The notes: generated by a model not told the origin, from the letters alone. DNA of 64,000 nt from Enterovibrio norvegicus FF-33 (GCF_000286835.2 NZ_AJYD02000038.1:1034259-1098258), one strand, 5' to 3'. Shown: positions 17,591-27,117, counted from the first letter of the stretch. A program made the numbers and translations.

Positions 17591-19760
17591 CACTCTGTGT
17601 GTTGCGGGTTCTGCTGTGCTGTGGTCGGGTATCGCCACGGCAGCTTTTAACGATGCTGGAACGGAATATTCGACAGCTGAGACCAAAAACTATGTATGGA
17701 ATGAGGCGTTAGAGCCCATTGAGCTGGTCAACAGTATCTTGTGCTTCACGGCTCAATTTAATGTGACGGAATTTGCCAATGAAGGACCATACCTCGTTTT
17801 GGCCGATGAAGGGGCATGTTTTGATGACAGTGATGATGGATCTACCGGTCAATCTTCTGGGGCTAGCAATACACCGTCCTATTTAAAGGCTGTCGCGAAC
17901 GTAACGCGAGAATCAGATTCTTCGCCCTTGATCGCCAATGTTTGGATTCCGGAAATGGCGTCTGGATCAGGCGAACAGGCCATTCGATTTAAAGCTGTCA
18001 TTTCTGAGGGGGCCTCGAGTACGGATCCTTTCGGCCAGTTCACCTTTAACTTTGAGTTCTTTGATAACTTCACCGATTTATCGCCACAAGGTGGCGGTGA
18101 AGTGCTGACTGTTGATTCCTTGGCGGGGTCGATTGGTTTTACCTTATATGAGTCCAGCCAACAGGGAGCGAGTACATATACACAAAGCGCCAGTGTTGTG
18201 ATGTCGAGCGATCGATCTGATGGGATTGCCTTGACCTCTTCAGGCAATGGCGGTGCTTATGCGTTAACGTTTAGTGCTGATAATGTATTGCTTCAAAATG
18301 CCAGCGACTTTGATAGCTTGCCTTATAAGTCTGGCGATAACAGCGGTACGTGTCTCAGCCGAACGCTGTTTGACAGCGATGTTCATCGCTATGATTTATA
18401 CAATGCGTCAACGGGTGCGCAAATCGGCGTCAATGCGGGTTTTCCTATTCGCTATGCCAGTGCAAACAACGCCAACTATGACAGTTATGGTTACATCGGT
18501 TACTGGGGGCTTTGGTCTGAGGTAGAGGGTGCGGTGACGAACGGTGAGACGATCGTTAAAGATGACGGTGGTACGCAAACGCCTTATACCGTGGTGACTG
18601 CGCCAGGTAGATTGATTAAAAACACGGTTAAAACATTGAATCTATCTGATGCGCGAGGCGTCAGCTTTAGTTATTGGGATAGCACGGTATTCAGTGACAG
18701 CACGTTTGATCAATGGGTGGTGAAATACCTCACTGCGGCACAAGACAGTGTGGGGTCTGACGGTTTTTATAAAACCGGTAAGCTTAGCTGGGGGCAAAAT
18801 GGCCCAACGATTACTGCGTTTGGTCCGACTCAAATTGTGTTGTCGAGTAATGAATCGTTATATATGTATTCAGAGCAACTTGGCGGCGAAGTGAAGTATC
18901 TGCAGGGAAAAACGGCGCTGACTTATTATGAGCAGAGCTTTATTAACGGCAGTGAAACAGGGTCTGGCGAGTTACTTAATGGTGGGTCAGTGACGCTGTA
19001 CTGTTACGACAATTGCCCTATTGGTACGCTCGATCTTAGTGATTTGACTCACTGGAGTGGAGCTAGTAGCCCATTTGAAACTGCCAGCGGCCCGCATAAT
19101 TTCACGTTCAGTACCACTGGCGGTAATTTACTGACGCTTGTGAGTGCAAACAGCAGCGAACCTGTGCGCTATAACGCGTCGCTCACGCAATCTAACATTG
19201 ATTCAACGCCACACAGTTGGGGTGTAAGAAGTGGGCCGATGGTGACATCAACGGTGTCGAATTCTTATGATATTTATGACCCTGCGATCGTGACGGAATA
19301 CTATGTGTGGGAAACGGGTCTCCAGCCATGGAACCAGCTCACAGCCATCCAAGACGGTAGCGGGGATGTTGTTAGCTTCGACAAGCCACTTCAATTTACT
19401 TATTCACATAGTAATGCCAATGACAGATCGGGGTCGGCGGGAACGTTTGCGGGACAGACATTCTTGCTGAATTATGGTGGCAATGGCGATCTGTGGGGAA
19501 TTCCTTATACGCAGAATGGAGAGCGTTATGTTCCTCAGTTCTCGGTTTCTGACGGAGTTCTGATGGGGTCAGCAAATCAATATGTGGTTAAAGCGAGAGA
19601 AATTGAGCAGACCATGCAGGCCGCTTCAGGACAATGTAGTGCGCTGACGTTGGCCGATCCAGCAGTGAGCGTGCCAACGTCTGTGTCTGGTTCAGCAGAT
19701 ATTGGCGATATGCCTGTGATTGAGGGTGAGCCGTCGGTTATCGCAGGTGTCACACAATAA
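17577..19760 (+). CDS. Large secreted protein of unknown function
   Basis: 727 aa with a signal peptide (MKMINTLCVAGSAVLWSGIATAA, cleavage before F). The mature protein is rich in Ser, Thr, Gly, Tyr and Asp, as outer-surface beta proteins are, with six or more cysteines that could form disulfides. Two related segments, TKNYVWNEALEPIELVNSIL near the start and TEYYVWETGLQPWNQLTAIQ near residue 570, suggest an internal duplication. Proteins beginning with this AFNDAGTEYSTA motif occur in marine gammaproteobacteria, in my recollection, without assigned function. It precedes a chitinase gene on the other strand, which may be coincidence. Confidence 0.82.
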   Translation: MKMINTLCVAGSAVLWSGIATAAFNDAGTEYSTAETKNYVWNEALEPIELVNSILCFTAQFNVTEFANEGPYLVLADEGACFDDSDDGSTGQSSGASNTPSYLKAVANVTRESDSSPLIANVWIPEMASGSGEQAIRFKAVISEGASSTDPFGQFTFNFEFFDNFTDLSPQGGGEVLTVDSLAGSIGFTLYESSQQGASTYTQSASVVMSSDRSDGIALTSSGNGGAYALTFSADNVLLQNASDFDSLPYKSGDNSGTCLSRTLFDSDVHRYDLYNASTGAQIGVNAGFPIRYASANNANYDSYGYIGYWGLWSEVEGAVTNGETIVKDDGGTQTPYTVVTAPGRLIKNTVKTLNLSDARGVSFSYWDSTVFSDSTFDQWVVKYLTAAQDSVGSDGFYKTGKLSWGQNGPTITAFGPTQIVLSSNESLYMYSEQLGGEVKYLQGKTALTYYEQSFINGSETGSGELLNGGSVTLYCYDNCPIGTLDLSDLTHWSGASSPFETASGPHNFTFSTTGGNLLTLVSANSSEPVRYNASLTQSNIDSTPHSWGVRSGPMVTSTVSNSYDIYDPAIVTEYYVWETGLQPWNQLTAIQDGSGDVVSFDKPLQFTYSHSNANDRSGSAGTFAGQTFLLNYGGNGDLWGIPYTQNGERYVPQFSVSDGVLMGSANQYVVKAREIEQTMQAASGQCSALTLADPAVSVPTSVSGSADIGDMPVIEGEPSVIAGVTQ

Positions 19761-19779
19761 CGCGGCTGTTTAGAACGGA

Positions 19780-19809
19780 AAAAGCGCCAGATTTTACTCT
19801 GGCGCTTTT
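19780..19809. terminator. Bidirectional terminator between secreted protein and chitinase
   Basis: Arms AAAAGCGCCAGA and TCTGGCGCTTTT around TTTTAC, with T4 on both strands. It lies between convergent genes. Confidence 0.85.
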
Positions 19810-19859
19810 GTGTTATTGAGCTTCAGGAAGTGGCTAATTGTCGCAGGGAAGCACAGTGC

Positions 19860-22058
19860 TTACCGTTTGTCCCAAGCGTCAGCCCAGTAAAGGCTATCAC
19901 CCGGTGCGTAAGATGCATTCGCACACCAGCTGGTGTAAGGCCAAGGCTTACATTCGTATATATGACCGTCTACACCTGTCACCAAATCGCCCGCCGCGTA
20001 AGCCGTACCTGATACATAGTCAGGATACTCGCCACCCGGAGGTGGAGGCGTAATTGCCTCATCTCTCACGGTAAACGCCGCGTTTTGCTTCACGGTGGTG
20101 CCGCTTTCGGTTTTACCAATAACAGATACCGAGTATTGACCGGCTTCAACGTTGCTCAACGTCAGAGAAACAGCCAACTTACCGTCAACGTTCACTTGAG
20201 TTTCGCCGCCAGACACCATTGAAGCGCCAGAAACGGTGATGTCTGTTGCCATCGCTTGGTTGCTCTCTAGCTCCAGCTCTAGCGTGACATTGCCATTGTC
20301 GGCAGTGTAGGTGCTTTTCACGCCTGACAGTTTCAACGATGCCGCTGGCGTGCCAGTGTCACCGCAATCGCTGTCGCCTGTTTCGCGCCAAACACCCCAT
20401 TCGCCCGTTGTGCCTGGTTCTTCACCACGTGACCACCAACCCGCTTGCCAGGTTTTGCCGGCGTGGCTCACGATATCGTCTGTGTTATATACCGATGAGG
20501 CATCCCATGCGTTCACACAGGTGCTGCCGTCGGTAACAGAAATCACACGGTCAACGGTCGCGGTTTGAAGTGCACTATCAGTGACGCGGTAACTTATTCC
20601 GTATTTGCCAACAAGGGATGTATCAACGTTACCTTCAACCGATACGGTGCTGGTCAGGTCGCCATCTTCTGCATCAGTGGCTTTTACGCCGGCCATTGCG
20701 TCGAATTCAGCGCCCAGTTTTAGGGTAAGTTTCTCCACACCGGAGAAAACAGGTTTTTGGCTGTAAACCTCAACAGTGCGCGTTGCTTTGGTTTCGTTGT
20801 CATCTTCATCAGAAACACTGTAAACCAGCACGTATTGACCCAAACGTGAGGTATCAACGCTGCCATCAACCACAATGCTAAAGGTCAGGTCGCCATTTTC
20901 TTCGTCCATCGCAGAAACGCCTGCCATGGCATCGAATTCATCACCGTGGCGAACGCGAACGTCATTCACACCGCTGAACACAGGTTTGCCTTCCGCTGGT
21001 GGTGGTGGCGTTTGGCCGTGAATAAATGGGCCGTAATCTTTAATGAACTGCTCGTTGTATTGGTTACCCGCTGCATCTGTTCCCATGTCCCAGTTCACTG
21101 ACCATGTCATGACACCGCGAAGTGGCTGACCTTGGTTACTTAACTGTCCAAAGGCTGCATATAGCTTGGCAGGATCTTTTACAAAACCGGTTGCTGCCGC
21201 ATCGTCGCTTGAAGGAATACCGAATACCAGTTTGTCGTGCGGGATCTTGTGGAAGCCACGGGTACCGTTGATCAACGAATCAGAGATGTAATAGATAAAC
21301 TCTTGTTTTAGCGCATCGTTGTTTTGTGCAATCCAGCCCACACCATCAATCCAAATGCCGTCGCCGCCTTGGTTGTAAAACTGTGGGTTGATCCAATCGT
21401 AGTAACCTTCCAGTGCCGTAATGTAAGGCACGTATTTCCCGCCTTCTGTCAGGTAAGGAAACTCTGGTGCCATGGTGATCAGGAAGTTTTTACCTTGCGC
21501 CGCATAGTGGTCTTTGACCATACGCAGTGCAGCAGGAATCACGGTTTGGTTGTCTGCCGCGGTAACCGCCGCTTGTTCTAGGTCGATGTCTAAACCATCG
21601 AAACCGTACAGGTCGGTAAGACGAATGATTTCATCGGCAAATGCTTGCTCATCGCCGGTCTTCAATTCTACGTGTGCATCCGCACCACCAAGAGCTAGCA
21701 GCACAGAACGACCTTGACGGTTTAGCTCTGCGATTTCGTTAATGAAATCTTGCTCAGACAAGCCAATCATAGGGTCAAGACGGAAAGTAGGAATGCGGCC
21801 TTCTGCGGTATCGAACACTTTCATGAAAGACACGTCGATCACGTTATACATTGGGTTCACTTCTTCCAACGTGACACACGGTGCGTTGCCGCGTTTATAA
21901 CCTGCACCATCACACCAGTTGTGCCAGTAACCCACAACAACGCCACCCTCAGGGTTCACCATATCGTCGCCGTTTACCGCTGACACAGAAGCGTGAGTAG
22001 AAAAGCTCGCTAAGCCTAAAAAGAGTGCCGCACAAATTGCATTTGGCTTGAACGTCAT
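19860..22058 (-). CDS. Secreted multidomain chitinase, GH18
   Basis: Endo-acting chitin hydrolase, 732 aa from the ATG at 22058, which begins a clean signal peptide (ending STHAS); the frame is open 39 codons further but without signal features. The GH18 barrel (about 30-350) carries the catalytic motif FDGLDIDLEQ with the proton donor near E161. Two similar beta-sandwich domains follow, each starting KPVFSGV and containing GDLT. A first chitin-binding type 3/CBM5-12 module (CVNAWDASSVYNTDDIVSHAG, WWSRGEEPG), a further beta domain and a second CBM5-like module (YVSGTAYAAGDLVTGVDG, CANASYAPGDS) complete it, joined by Pro-rich linkers. Exported, probably by type II secretion. Confidence 0.93.
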   Translation of the reverse strand: MTFKPNAICAALFLGLASFSTHASVSAVNGDDMVNPEGGVVVGYWHNWCDGAGYKRGNAPCVTLEEVNPMYNVIDVSFMKVFDTAEGRIPTFRLDPMIGLSEQDFINEIAELNRQGRSVLLALGGADAHVELKTGDEQAFADEIIRLTDLYGFDGLDIDLEQAAVTAADNQTVIPAALRMVKDHYAAQGKNFLITMAPEFPYLTEGGKYVPYITALEGYYDWINPQFYNQGGDGIWIDGVGWIAQNNDALKQEFIYYISDSLINGTRGFHKIPHDKLVFGIPSSDDAAATGFVKDPAKLYAAFGQLSNQGQPLRGVMTWSVNWDMGTDAAGNQYNEQFIKDYGPFIHGQTPPPPAEGKPVFSGVNDVRVRHGDEFDAMAGVSAMDEENGDLTFSIVVDGSVDTSRLGQYVLVYSVSDEDDNETKATRTVEVYSQKPVFSGVEKLTLKLGAEFDAMAGVKATDAEDGDLTSTVSVEGNVDTSLVGKYGISYRVTDSALQTATVDRVISVTDGSTCVNAWDASSVYNTDDIVSHAGKTWQAGWWSRGEEPGTTGEWGVWRETGDSDCGDTGTPAASLKLSGVKSTYTADNGNVTLELELESNQAMATDITVSGASMVSGGETQVNVDGKLAVSLTLSNVEAGQYSVSVIGKTESGTTVKQNAAFTVRDEAITPPPPGGEYPDYVSGTAYAAGDLVTGVDGHIYECKPWPYTSWCANASYAPGDSLYWADAWDKR

Positions 22059-22574
22059 GGCCGTTTTATTCCTTAAAAAAGAAGAGACAGGTATTTTCGC
22101 CAGTAAGTTACGGGATGTTTTTAAAAGACATAAGCGAAATTTATGTCTGCTTTTTTTACATGGAAGTATGATCACGCCTTGTCCGCTGCTCTGACAAGGG
22201 TATACAAAATTCTTCTGTGTAACTCACTGAAAATCGGCGCGAATTGTAGGGGGGGGATGTGGGCGTAATATCAGGGCAATGATGAAAAAACGTCAGAGGA
22301 ATGTCAGGAGTCGCCGTGTTGAACAATAAGAACTCAGCCATATAGCGAGTTTCCAGACAGCCCTGACGATGCTTTTGTATATCGGTAAGAAACGGCGGCG
22401 AGTCATGAATAAATGACACCCTAAGAAGGCATGCTGGGAGTTCGGGTGAATGTCACGAAATTTGGGGTGCTTTTTTAACCGTTTTGGTTTTTCTAAAAGC
22501 GCCACTCCTCTGATAGGCAAAGTCGATAATTATTGGCTTTAATTCATCGACTCGCCTCTAGCTCATGCTCACAA
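22059..22574. other. Chitinase upstream region with a G8 homopolymer
   Basis: No supported gene in 516 nt. A run of eight G at 22249-22256 lies about 190 nt before the chitinase start and could vary in length. A 75-codon minus frame at 22293-22520 has no ribosome site and an unnatural composition. Confidence 0.5.
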
Positions 22575-22961
22575 TCACTCAATCGTTTCAAAGTGGAACT
22601 TGTAATCACGGACACCGTCTATCTGAACCCCTTTTTCTCTCAATTCAAGATACTGCTTAATCTTCACGGTTCTGAAATCCATTGCTTTCAGCGCAAGGAT
22701 TATCCGGAGTTCATCCATTGAGCGTGATTTAGCGTCAGAGCCACACGTACCGCAGACAACATGCGTCTTTTGCTTAAAACCCACCTTATCCAGCCAGTGC
22801 AGTTCTTTGGGTTCTTTGCGTGCGCCACAGAAGTAGCATTGATTATCTTGTTTCAATGCTGCCTGTTCCCTTAACGCTTTAGGGCTTGGCGATTGTGTTG
22901 CTGGGGTATTGTTGGTCTTCTTACTACCACCAAACTTCGAGAACTGAACGACATTAGACAT
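22575..22961 (-). CDS. Zinc-ribbon protein, function unknown
   Basis: 128 aa starting MSNVVQFSKFGG at the ATG at 22961. A CYFCGARKEPKELHW knuckle and a second CGTCGSD knuckle about 28 residues later form a plausible four-cysteine zinc ribbon. The N-terminus is a flexible Ser/Thr/Pro stretch, and the C-terminal half is helical and charged. The arrangement recalls small HNH-like or nucleic-acid-binding proteins, but the HNH histidines are not evident. It stands alone between the chitinase and ato genes. Confidence 0.7.
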   Translation of the reverse strand: MSNVVQFSKFGGSKKTNNTPATQSPSPKALREQAALKQDNQCYFCGARKEPKELHWLDKVGFKQKTHVVCGTCGSDAKSRSMDELRIILALKAMDFRTVKIKQYLELREKGVQIDGVRDYKFHFETIE

Positions 22962-23096
22962 TGGGATTGCTCTTATCATCAAGGTAAATGGCATGTCACT
23001 GAACTTGACTGCTATGTGCCTTTATACCCTATTTTTAGTGCATGCAATGAGTCAAATTATTCTAAACATGTTTGTTCTTAGATAGACGCGAATGAG

Positions 23097-23777
23097 TTAG
23101 CTAGCAGGCAACTGCATCGGCGTTAAATTTGGTGACACCAGAAGCGTGGCTTCTGTCGCGGCCTGAACGTCGTCGATGGTAAACTCAGGGGCAAGCTCAG
23201 TGAGTACCATGCCGCGTTCGTTGATTTCAAACACGCCCATTTCTGTCACGATCAAGTTCACCTGATTCGCGGCGGTGAGTGGCAGGGAACATTGCTTTAA
23301 CAGCTTAGGCTGGCCTTTCACGGAATGCTCCATCGCGACAATGACCTTTTTGGCACCGACGACCAGATCCATTGCGCCGCCCATGCCCGGCACCATTTTC
23401 CCTGGAATGATCCAGTTGGCGAGGTTGCCCTGTTCATCGACCTGCAGCGCACCCAATACCGTGGCATCGACATGACCGCCACGGATGATGGCGAAAGAGT
23501 CGGCGCTGTTGAAGTAACACGCCCCGTTTACGGCAGTAATATGCTGTCCGCCTGCATTCACCAGATCGGCGTCCATGGTGTTTTCACATGCCAATTGATC
23601 AATGCCTAACAGGCCGTTTTCCCCTTGCAGTAACAACTCGACCTCTTTATCGACATGGTTGGCGACCAGTGTTGGCAAACCAATGCCTAGGTTTACCACA
23701 TCGCCGTCTTTCATCTCGCGGGCGACACGCCATGCAATGCGACGTCGGATAGTATTTTTATCTAATTGTGCTGTCAT
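23097..23777 (-). CDS. atoA: Short-chain acyl-CoA:acetate CoA-transferase, beta subunit
   Basis: Catalytic subunit of a 3-oxoacid/butyrate-acetoacetate CoA-transferase, 226 aa. The covalent-intermediate glutamate lies in LLLQGENGLLG, and MVPGMGGAMDLV is the oxyanion-loop region of the family. It overlaps atoD by four bases, so the subunits are made together. With AtoB it would activate acetoacetate or butyrate and cleave the product to acetyl-CoA. Confidence 0.95.
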   Translation of the reverse strand: MTAQLDKNTIRRRIAWRVAREMKDGDVVNLGIGLPTLVANHVDKEVELLLQGENGLLGIDQLACENTMDADLVNAGGQHITAVNGACYFNSADSFAIIRGGHVDATVLGALQVDEQGNLANWIIPGKMVPGMGGAMDLVVGAKKVIVAMEHSVKGQPKLLKQCSLPLTAANQVNLIVTEMGVFEINERGMVLTELAPEFTIDDVQAATEATLLVSPNLTPMQLPAS

Positions 23778-24460
23778 TGCGTGTCCTCCACCTGAATGTG
23801 ATTGACGTTGATATGATCGACCAAGATATGATCGACAAAAATACTCGGGGTATGAACCGCTTCGGGTGCAATCTCGCCAAGCTCAACAAGTTGTTCAGGT
23901 TCGACAATGACGATTTCTGCGGCGGTTGCCATTAACGGATTAAAATTCTGGGTGGTTTTGCTGTAAAAGACGTTGCCACGACGATCGACTTTTGAGCCTT
24001 TGATTAAAGCCAAGTCGGCTTTCAGGGGGGGGGCTAGCAAAAATTGTTGCCCATCGACGTCTATCACGCGCTTGTTTTCCGCCACAATCGTGCCAAGCCC
24101 TGTTGGGGTAAGTACGCCGCCTAATCCTGCACCTGCAGAGCGAATACGCTCGGCGAGGGTGCCCTGTGGAACCAGTTCAACCTCCAACGTGCCTTCGTTC
24201 ATTTGTTTGCCTGTTTCGGGGTTCGTCCCAATGTGAGAGGCATACAGCTTTTTGACCCGCTTATCAGCAATCAAACGGCTTGAACCACGACCGGGAGAAC
24301 CCGTGTCTGTGGTGATCAGCGTAATGTCTCTAATGTCTTTTTGAATTAAGAGATCGATGAGGCGCTCTGGTGCGCCTGTCGCCATAAAGCCGCCAATCAT
24401 AATAGTCATGCCGTCATGCAAAAGGTGTTCAATCTGCTGGGGTGTCGCTGCTTTTTTCAT
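23774..24460 (-). CDS. atoD: Short-chain acyl-CoA:acetate CoA-transferase, alpha subunit
   Basis: Partner of AtoA, 228 aa. The family motif GGFMATGAPERLIDLL near the N-terminus and the LTPTGLGT loop are present. Two oddities: a run of nine C on the coding strand (24025-24033) encodes part of LLAPPLKADL, and the C-terminus after HTPSIF ends in a short five-residue periodicity (VDHIL, VDHIN, VNHIQ) not usual in AtoD. It begins 12 nt after atoB. A one-base slip in the C9 run would truncate the subunit. Confidence 0.94.
   Translation of the reverse strand: MKKAATPQQIEHLLHDGMTIMIGGFMATGAPERLIDLLIQKDIRDITLITTDTGSPGRGSSRLIADKRVKKLYASHIGTNPETGKQMNEGTLEVELVPQGTLAERIRSAGAGLGGVLTPTGLGTIVAENKRVIDVDGQQFLLAPPLKADLALIKGSKVDRRGNVFYSKTTQNFNPLMATAAEIVIVEPEQLVELGEIAPEAVHTPSIFVDHILVDHINVNHIQVEDTQ
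23810..23836. repeat. 15-bp-period tandem repeat in the atoD 3' end
   Basis: GATATGATCGAC occurs at 23810-23821 and again at 23825-23836. It encodes the repeated VDHI residues at the end of AtoD and stays in frame, so it can only add or lose five-residue units. Confidence 0.7.
24025..24033. repeat. G9/C9 homopolymer inside atoD
   Basis: Nine consecutive G on the plus strand (C9 on the coding strand) at about codon 143-146 of atoD. Tracts of this length are known contingency loci in other bacteria, where slipped-strand errors switch genes on and off. Confidence 0.75.
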
Positions 24461-24472
24461 GGTGACTCTCCC

Positions 24473-25678
24473 TTAGCAACGTTTCAGAATGAGTGCCGTG
24501 CCCATGCCGCCGCCAATACACAGCGACGCTAAGCCGTATTCTTGCTGCGTGCGTTGCAGTTGGTAAACTAGCGTGGTGACAATACGGTTGCCGGACGCGC
24601 CAATAGGGTGACCGAGGGCAATCGCGCCGCCGCTTAGGTTGCTGCGCTCTAACAGCCAGTCTTGTTCGATCTGATGTTCTTCAGCGACTTCTTTGATCAC
24701 ACCTAGCGCTTGTGCCGCAAAGGCTTCGTTCAGTTCGAATACCTTGATGTCTTCGATGGCCATTTTGGCCTTGGTCAACGTGTTGGCGATGGCTGAAACA
24801 GGCCCAAGCCCCATCACCTCTGGCGCAATGGCGCCCTGTCCGTATTCCACCAACTCAGCCAATGGGGTGAGGTTGTGACGTTTCACCGCGCTTTCTGATG
24901 CCAGCAAAATGGCTGATGCGCCATCGTTAATGCCAGAAGCGTTGCCCGCCGTTACGCTGCCTTGTTTGTCGAAGGCTGGGCGCAGCGCTTGAAGCCCTTC
25001 AAAGGTAGCGTTTGCTTTGGGGTATTCATCGTCTTTAACGTCGAACTGACGTTTGCGCTCAGTCACCGTGATTGGCGCAATTTCCGCCTCGAAATGACCG
25101 TTTTCAATGGCGTTCACGGATTTCTGTTGGCTTTGCAGGGCAAATTTGTCCTGCGCTTCGCGGCTGATATTGCATTGGGAGGCAATGTTCTCGGCTGTTA
25201 CGCCCATATGGTAGTGATGGAAGGCATCGGTTAACCCGTCTTTGATGATGCTGTCTTCCTGCATCTGATGACCCATGCGAACACCACGGCGGACTTGCCC
25301 AGACGTGATATACGGCGCGTTGGACATGCTTTCCATGCCGCAAGTGAGGACGATTTGCGCATCGCCGGCGCGGATGTGGCTGGCACCGTCCATGATGACT
25401 TTCATGCCGCTGCCGCAGATCATGTTCAGGGTGTAGGCGGGCACCGTATCTGGAACGCCTGCGTTGATGGCGGCTTGACGACCCGGCCCCATACCCGCAC
25501 CGCCCGTTAGCACATTGCCAACAATGACTTCGTCGATAAGGTCTGGGGTGATGTTTACTTGCTCAAGTGCGGCTTTCATCGCATGTGCGCCAAGATCAAC
25601 GCCTGACAATGGCGCGAGAGAACCGTTAAAGCTGCCGATTGGCGTGCGCTTAGCCGCCACAATATAGATGCGTTCCAT
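24473..25678 (-). CDS. atoB: Acetyl-CoA acetyltransferase (thiolase)
   Basis: Reversible cleavage of acetoacetyl-CoA into two acetyl-CoA, 401 aa. The acylated cysteine is in NMICGSGMKV, the histidine in LGHPIGASG and the second cysteine in CIGGGMGTA. GGAGMGPGRQAAINAGVP is typical of biosynthetic-type thiolases. First gene of the atoB-atoD-atoA unit and preceded by a LysR gene on the same strand. The alternative reading, a role in polyhydroxybutyrate synthesis, has no support from neighbours. Confidence 0.96.
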   Translation of the reverse strand: MERIYIVAAKRTPIGSFNGSLAPLSGVDLGAHAMKAALEQVNITPDLIDEVIVGNVLTGGAGMGPGRQAAINAGVPDTVPAYTLNMICGSGMKVIMDGASHIRAGDAQIVLTCGMESMSNAPYITSGQVRRGVRMGHQMQEDSIIKDGLTDAFHHYHMGVTAENIASQCNISREAQDKFALQSQQKSVNAIENGHFEAEIAPITVTERKRQFDVKDDEYPKANATFEGLQALRPAFDKQGSVTAGNASGINDGASAILLASESAVKRHNLTPLAELVEYGQGAIAPEVMGLGPVSAIANTLTKAKMAIEDIKVFELNEAFAAQALGVIKEVAEEHQIEQDWLLERSNLSGGAIALGHPIGASGNRIVTTLVYQLQRTQQEYGLASLCIGGGMGTALILKRC

Positions 25679-25829
25679 GTCACCAGTACTCCCATGTTTG
25701 CTATTTGCTAACTGCTTTTCAGCTTACGGAAGGGGAGCGGGAGGCGATATAGACAGAAATTCAAAGTGGCTTTGCAAAAATGCAAAGCAGGAACATTAGG
25801 CGAGTGGAGGCTCTATAAACAAGAATTTG

Positions 25830-26720
25830 TCAGCAAGGATTATCCAGTAAGAAATCTTTAAATTTACTGGCGACGGGCGAGGCGACACTGGCTGGGTGGT
25901 AATACAGATTCAAACTCCAAGTGCTGGTGTTAAAGTCTTGCAGCAAGGGAATTAGCGCTCCGCTTTCGACCGCTCCTTGCGTCACAAATTGCGGCAGGTA
26001 AGCAATGCCCGCCCCTTGGGAGACGCCACGAAGCAAGAGGTCGCTGTCGTTTACTTCAATGGTTTTTGGCACTTTCAGCACGATGTTTTCAACGCCTTTT
26101 TGGAAGATCCATTCGTTGCTGCCAGTGAGTGTGGTGGCGACCAGACAAGCGTGATCGTGTAAATCTTCTGGCTGGGTTGGCAGGCCTTGTTGCTCTGTGT
26201 ATTGCGGTGAAGCCACCACCACAAACGGAGAAGCCAACAGTTCCCTTTTTACCAGCAGCAAATCCTTTTCACGGTAGCCCTGAAAGCGGGCGTTGGCACT
26301 GATCATCAAATCGCTAGTGCTGGCATGGTCGAGAGCCCAAGGCGTGACGTTGATGTTGAAGGTCACTTTCGGGTTGAGTCGGGTGTACTCGGTGATTTTG
26401 TCCATCAAATAGTGGTTGGCATAAACCGGTGTACAGGCAATGTTGATGTGGCCTTTTTCATGATCCTGAAAGCCTGCTAGCTTTTGACTAATGCGCTCTG
26501 CTTTGTCGACAATCGGCGAGAACTCTTCATAGAGAGTCTGACCCGCCTGTGTGGCTTCCAATAGGCGGTTTGAACGATGGCACAGCGTGGTGCCGAAATG
26601 TTGTTCCAACTCTTGAAGCCAACGGCTTCCCGCAGAGACGGAGACATTGAACTGACGCGCCGCAGAAGAGATAGAACCTGTGCGGATCACGTAGATAAAG
26701 AATGCCATTTTATCGAGCAT
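25830..26720 (-). CDS. LysR-family transcriptional regulator
   Basis: 296 aa with an N-terminal winged helix (SISSAARQFNVSVSAGSRWLQELEQHFG) and a LysR substrate-binding domain of the CrgA/group-2 type. It lies directly upstream of and co-directional with atoB, separated by 151 nt that contain no gene, so it probably regulates the ato genes. Its effector is unknown; an acyl-CoA or short-chain acid would make sense. Confidence 0.9.
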   Translation of the reverse strand: MLDKMAFFIYVIRTGSISSAARQFNVSVSAGSRWLQELEQHFGTTLCHRSNRLLEATQAGQTLYEEFSPIVDKAERISQKLAGFQDHEKGHINIACTPVYANHYLMDKITEYTRLNPKVTFNINVTPWALDHASTSDLMISANARFQGYREKDLLLVKRELLASPFVVVASPQYTEQQGLPTQPEDLHDHACLVATTLTGSNEWIFQKGVENIVLKVPKTIEVNDSDLLLRGVSQGAGIAYLPQFVTQGAVESGALIPLLQDFNTSTWSLNLYYHPASVASPVASKFKDFLLDNPC

Positions 26721-26826
26721 GAAATCTCTCCGAGGCTGTTTGGGTATATGCTAAATCCCTTTGTAACGTCCACTTTCCTTTGTCATGGGAGCGTGCTTCA
26801 CATCTTGAGCGGGCGTTATACCGTAA

Positions 26827-27117
26827 TCAATCATCTAACCTTTTCGTCGCTTTACGGTATACATCGCTACGTTCGCGTTTTCCGACTGCTAAGACGGTTA
26901 CAATGATGACATCGTCTTCAACTTTGTAGACGAGACGGTAGCCTGATTGACGCAGCTTGATTTTATATATGTTGTCAGCCCCAGAGAGTTTTGAAGCCGG
27001 AACATGTGGGTTATCTAAGCGCTCGATTAGCTTTTTCTTAAATTGCTGTTGCAGAGTAGAGCCAAGCTTTTTCCACTCTTTGAGTGCGCTCTTTTTAAAG
27101 TCGAGTCTATAGGTCAT
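26827..27117 (-). CDS. RelE/ParE-family toxin
   Basis: 96-aa small basic protein (MTYRLDFKKSALKEWKKLG...) with the RelE beta-strand pattern YKIKLRQSGYRLVYKVEDD and VLAVGKRERSDVY. RelE-type toxins are ribosome-dependent mRNA endonucleases that block translation. The chosen start is the second of two adjacent ATGs. It overlaps the antitoxin gene by 11 bases, the usual coupled order. Confidence 0.92.
   Translation of the reverse strand: MTYRLDFKKSALKEWKKLGSTLQQQFKKKLIERLDNPHVPASKLSGADNIYKIKLRQSGYRLVYKVEDDVIIVTVLAVGKRERSDVYRKATKRLDD

Noticed and set aside
22293-22520. 75-codon minus-strand frame upstream of the chitinase gene
   Set aside because: No ribosome site, no domain, unusual composition.
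26740-26827. attC-like ends (TATAACGCC...GGACGTTACA on the minus strand) beside the toxin-antitoxin pair, suggesting an integron cassette
   Set aside because: The outer ends pair only partly, GTTACAA does not fit GTTRRRY, the inner boxes do not pair, and there is no integrase or cassette array.
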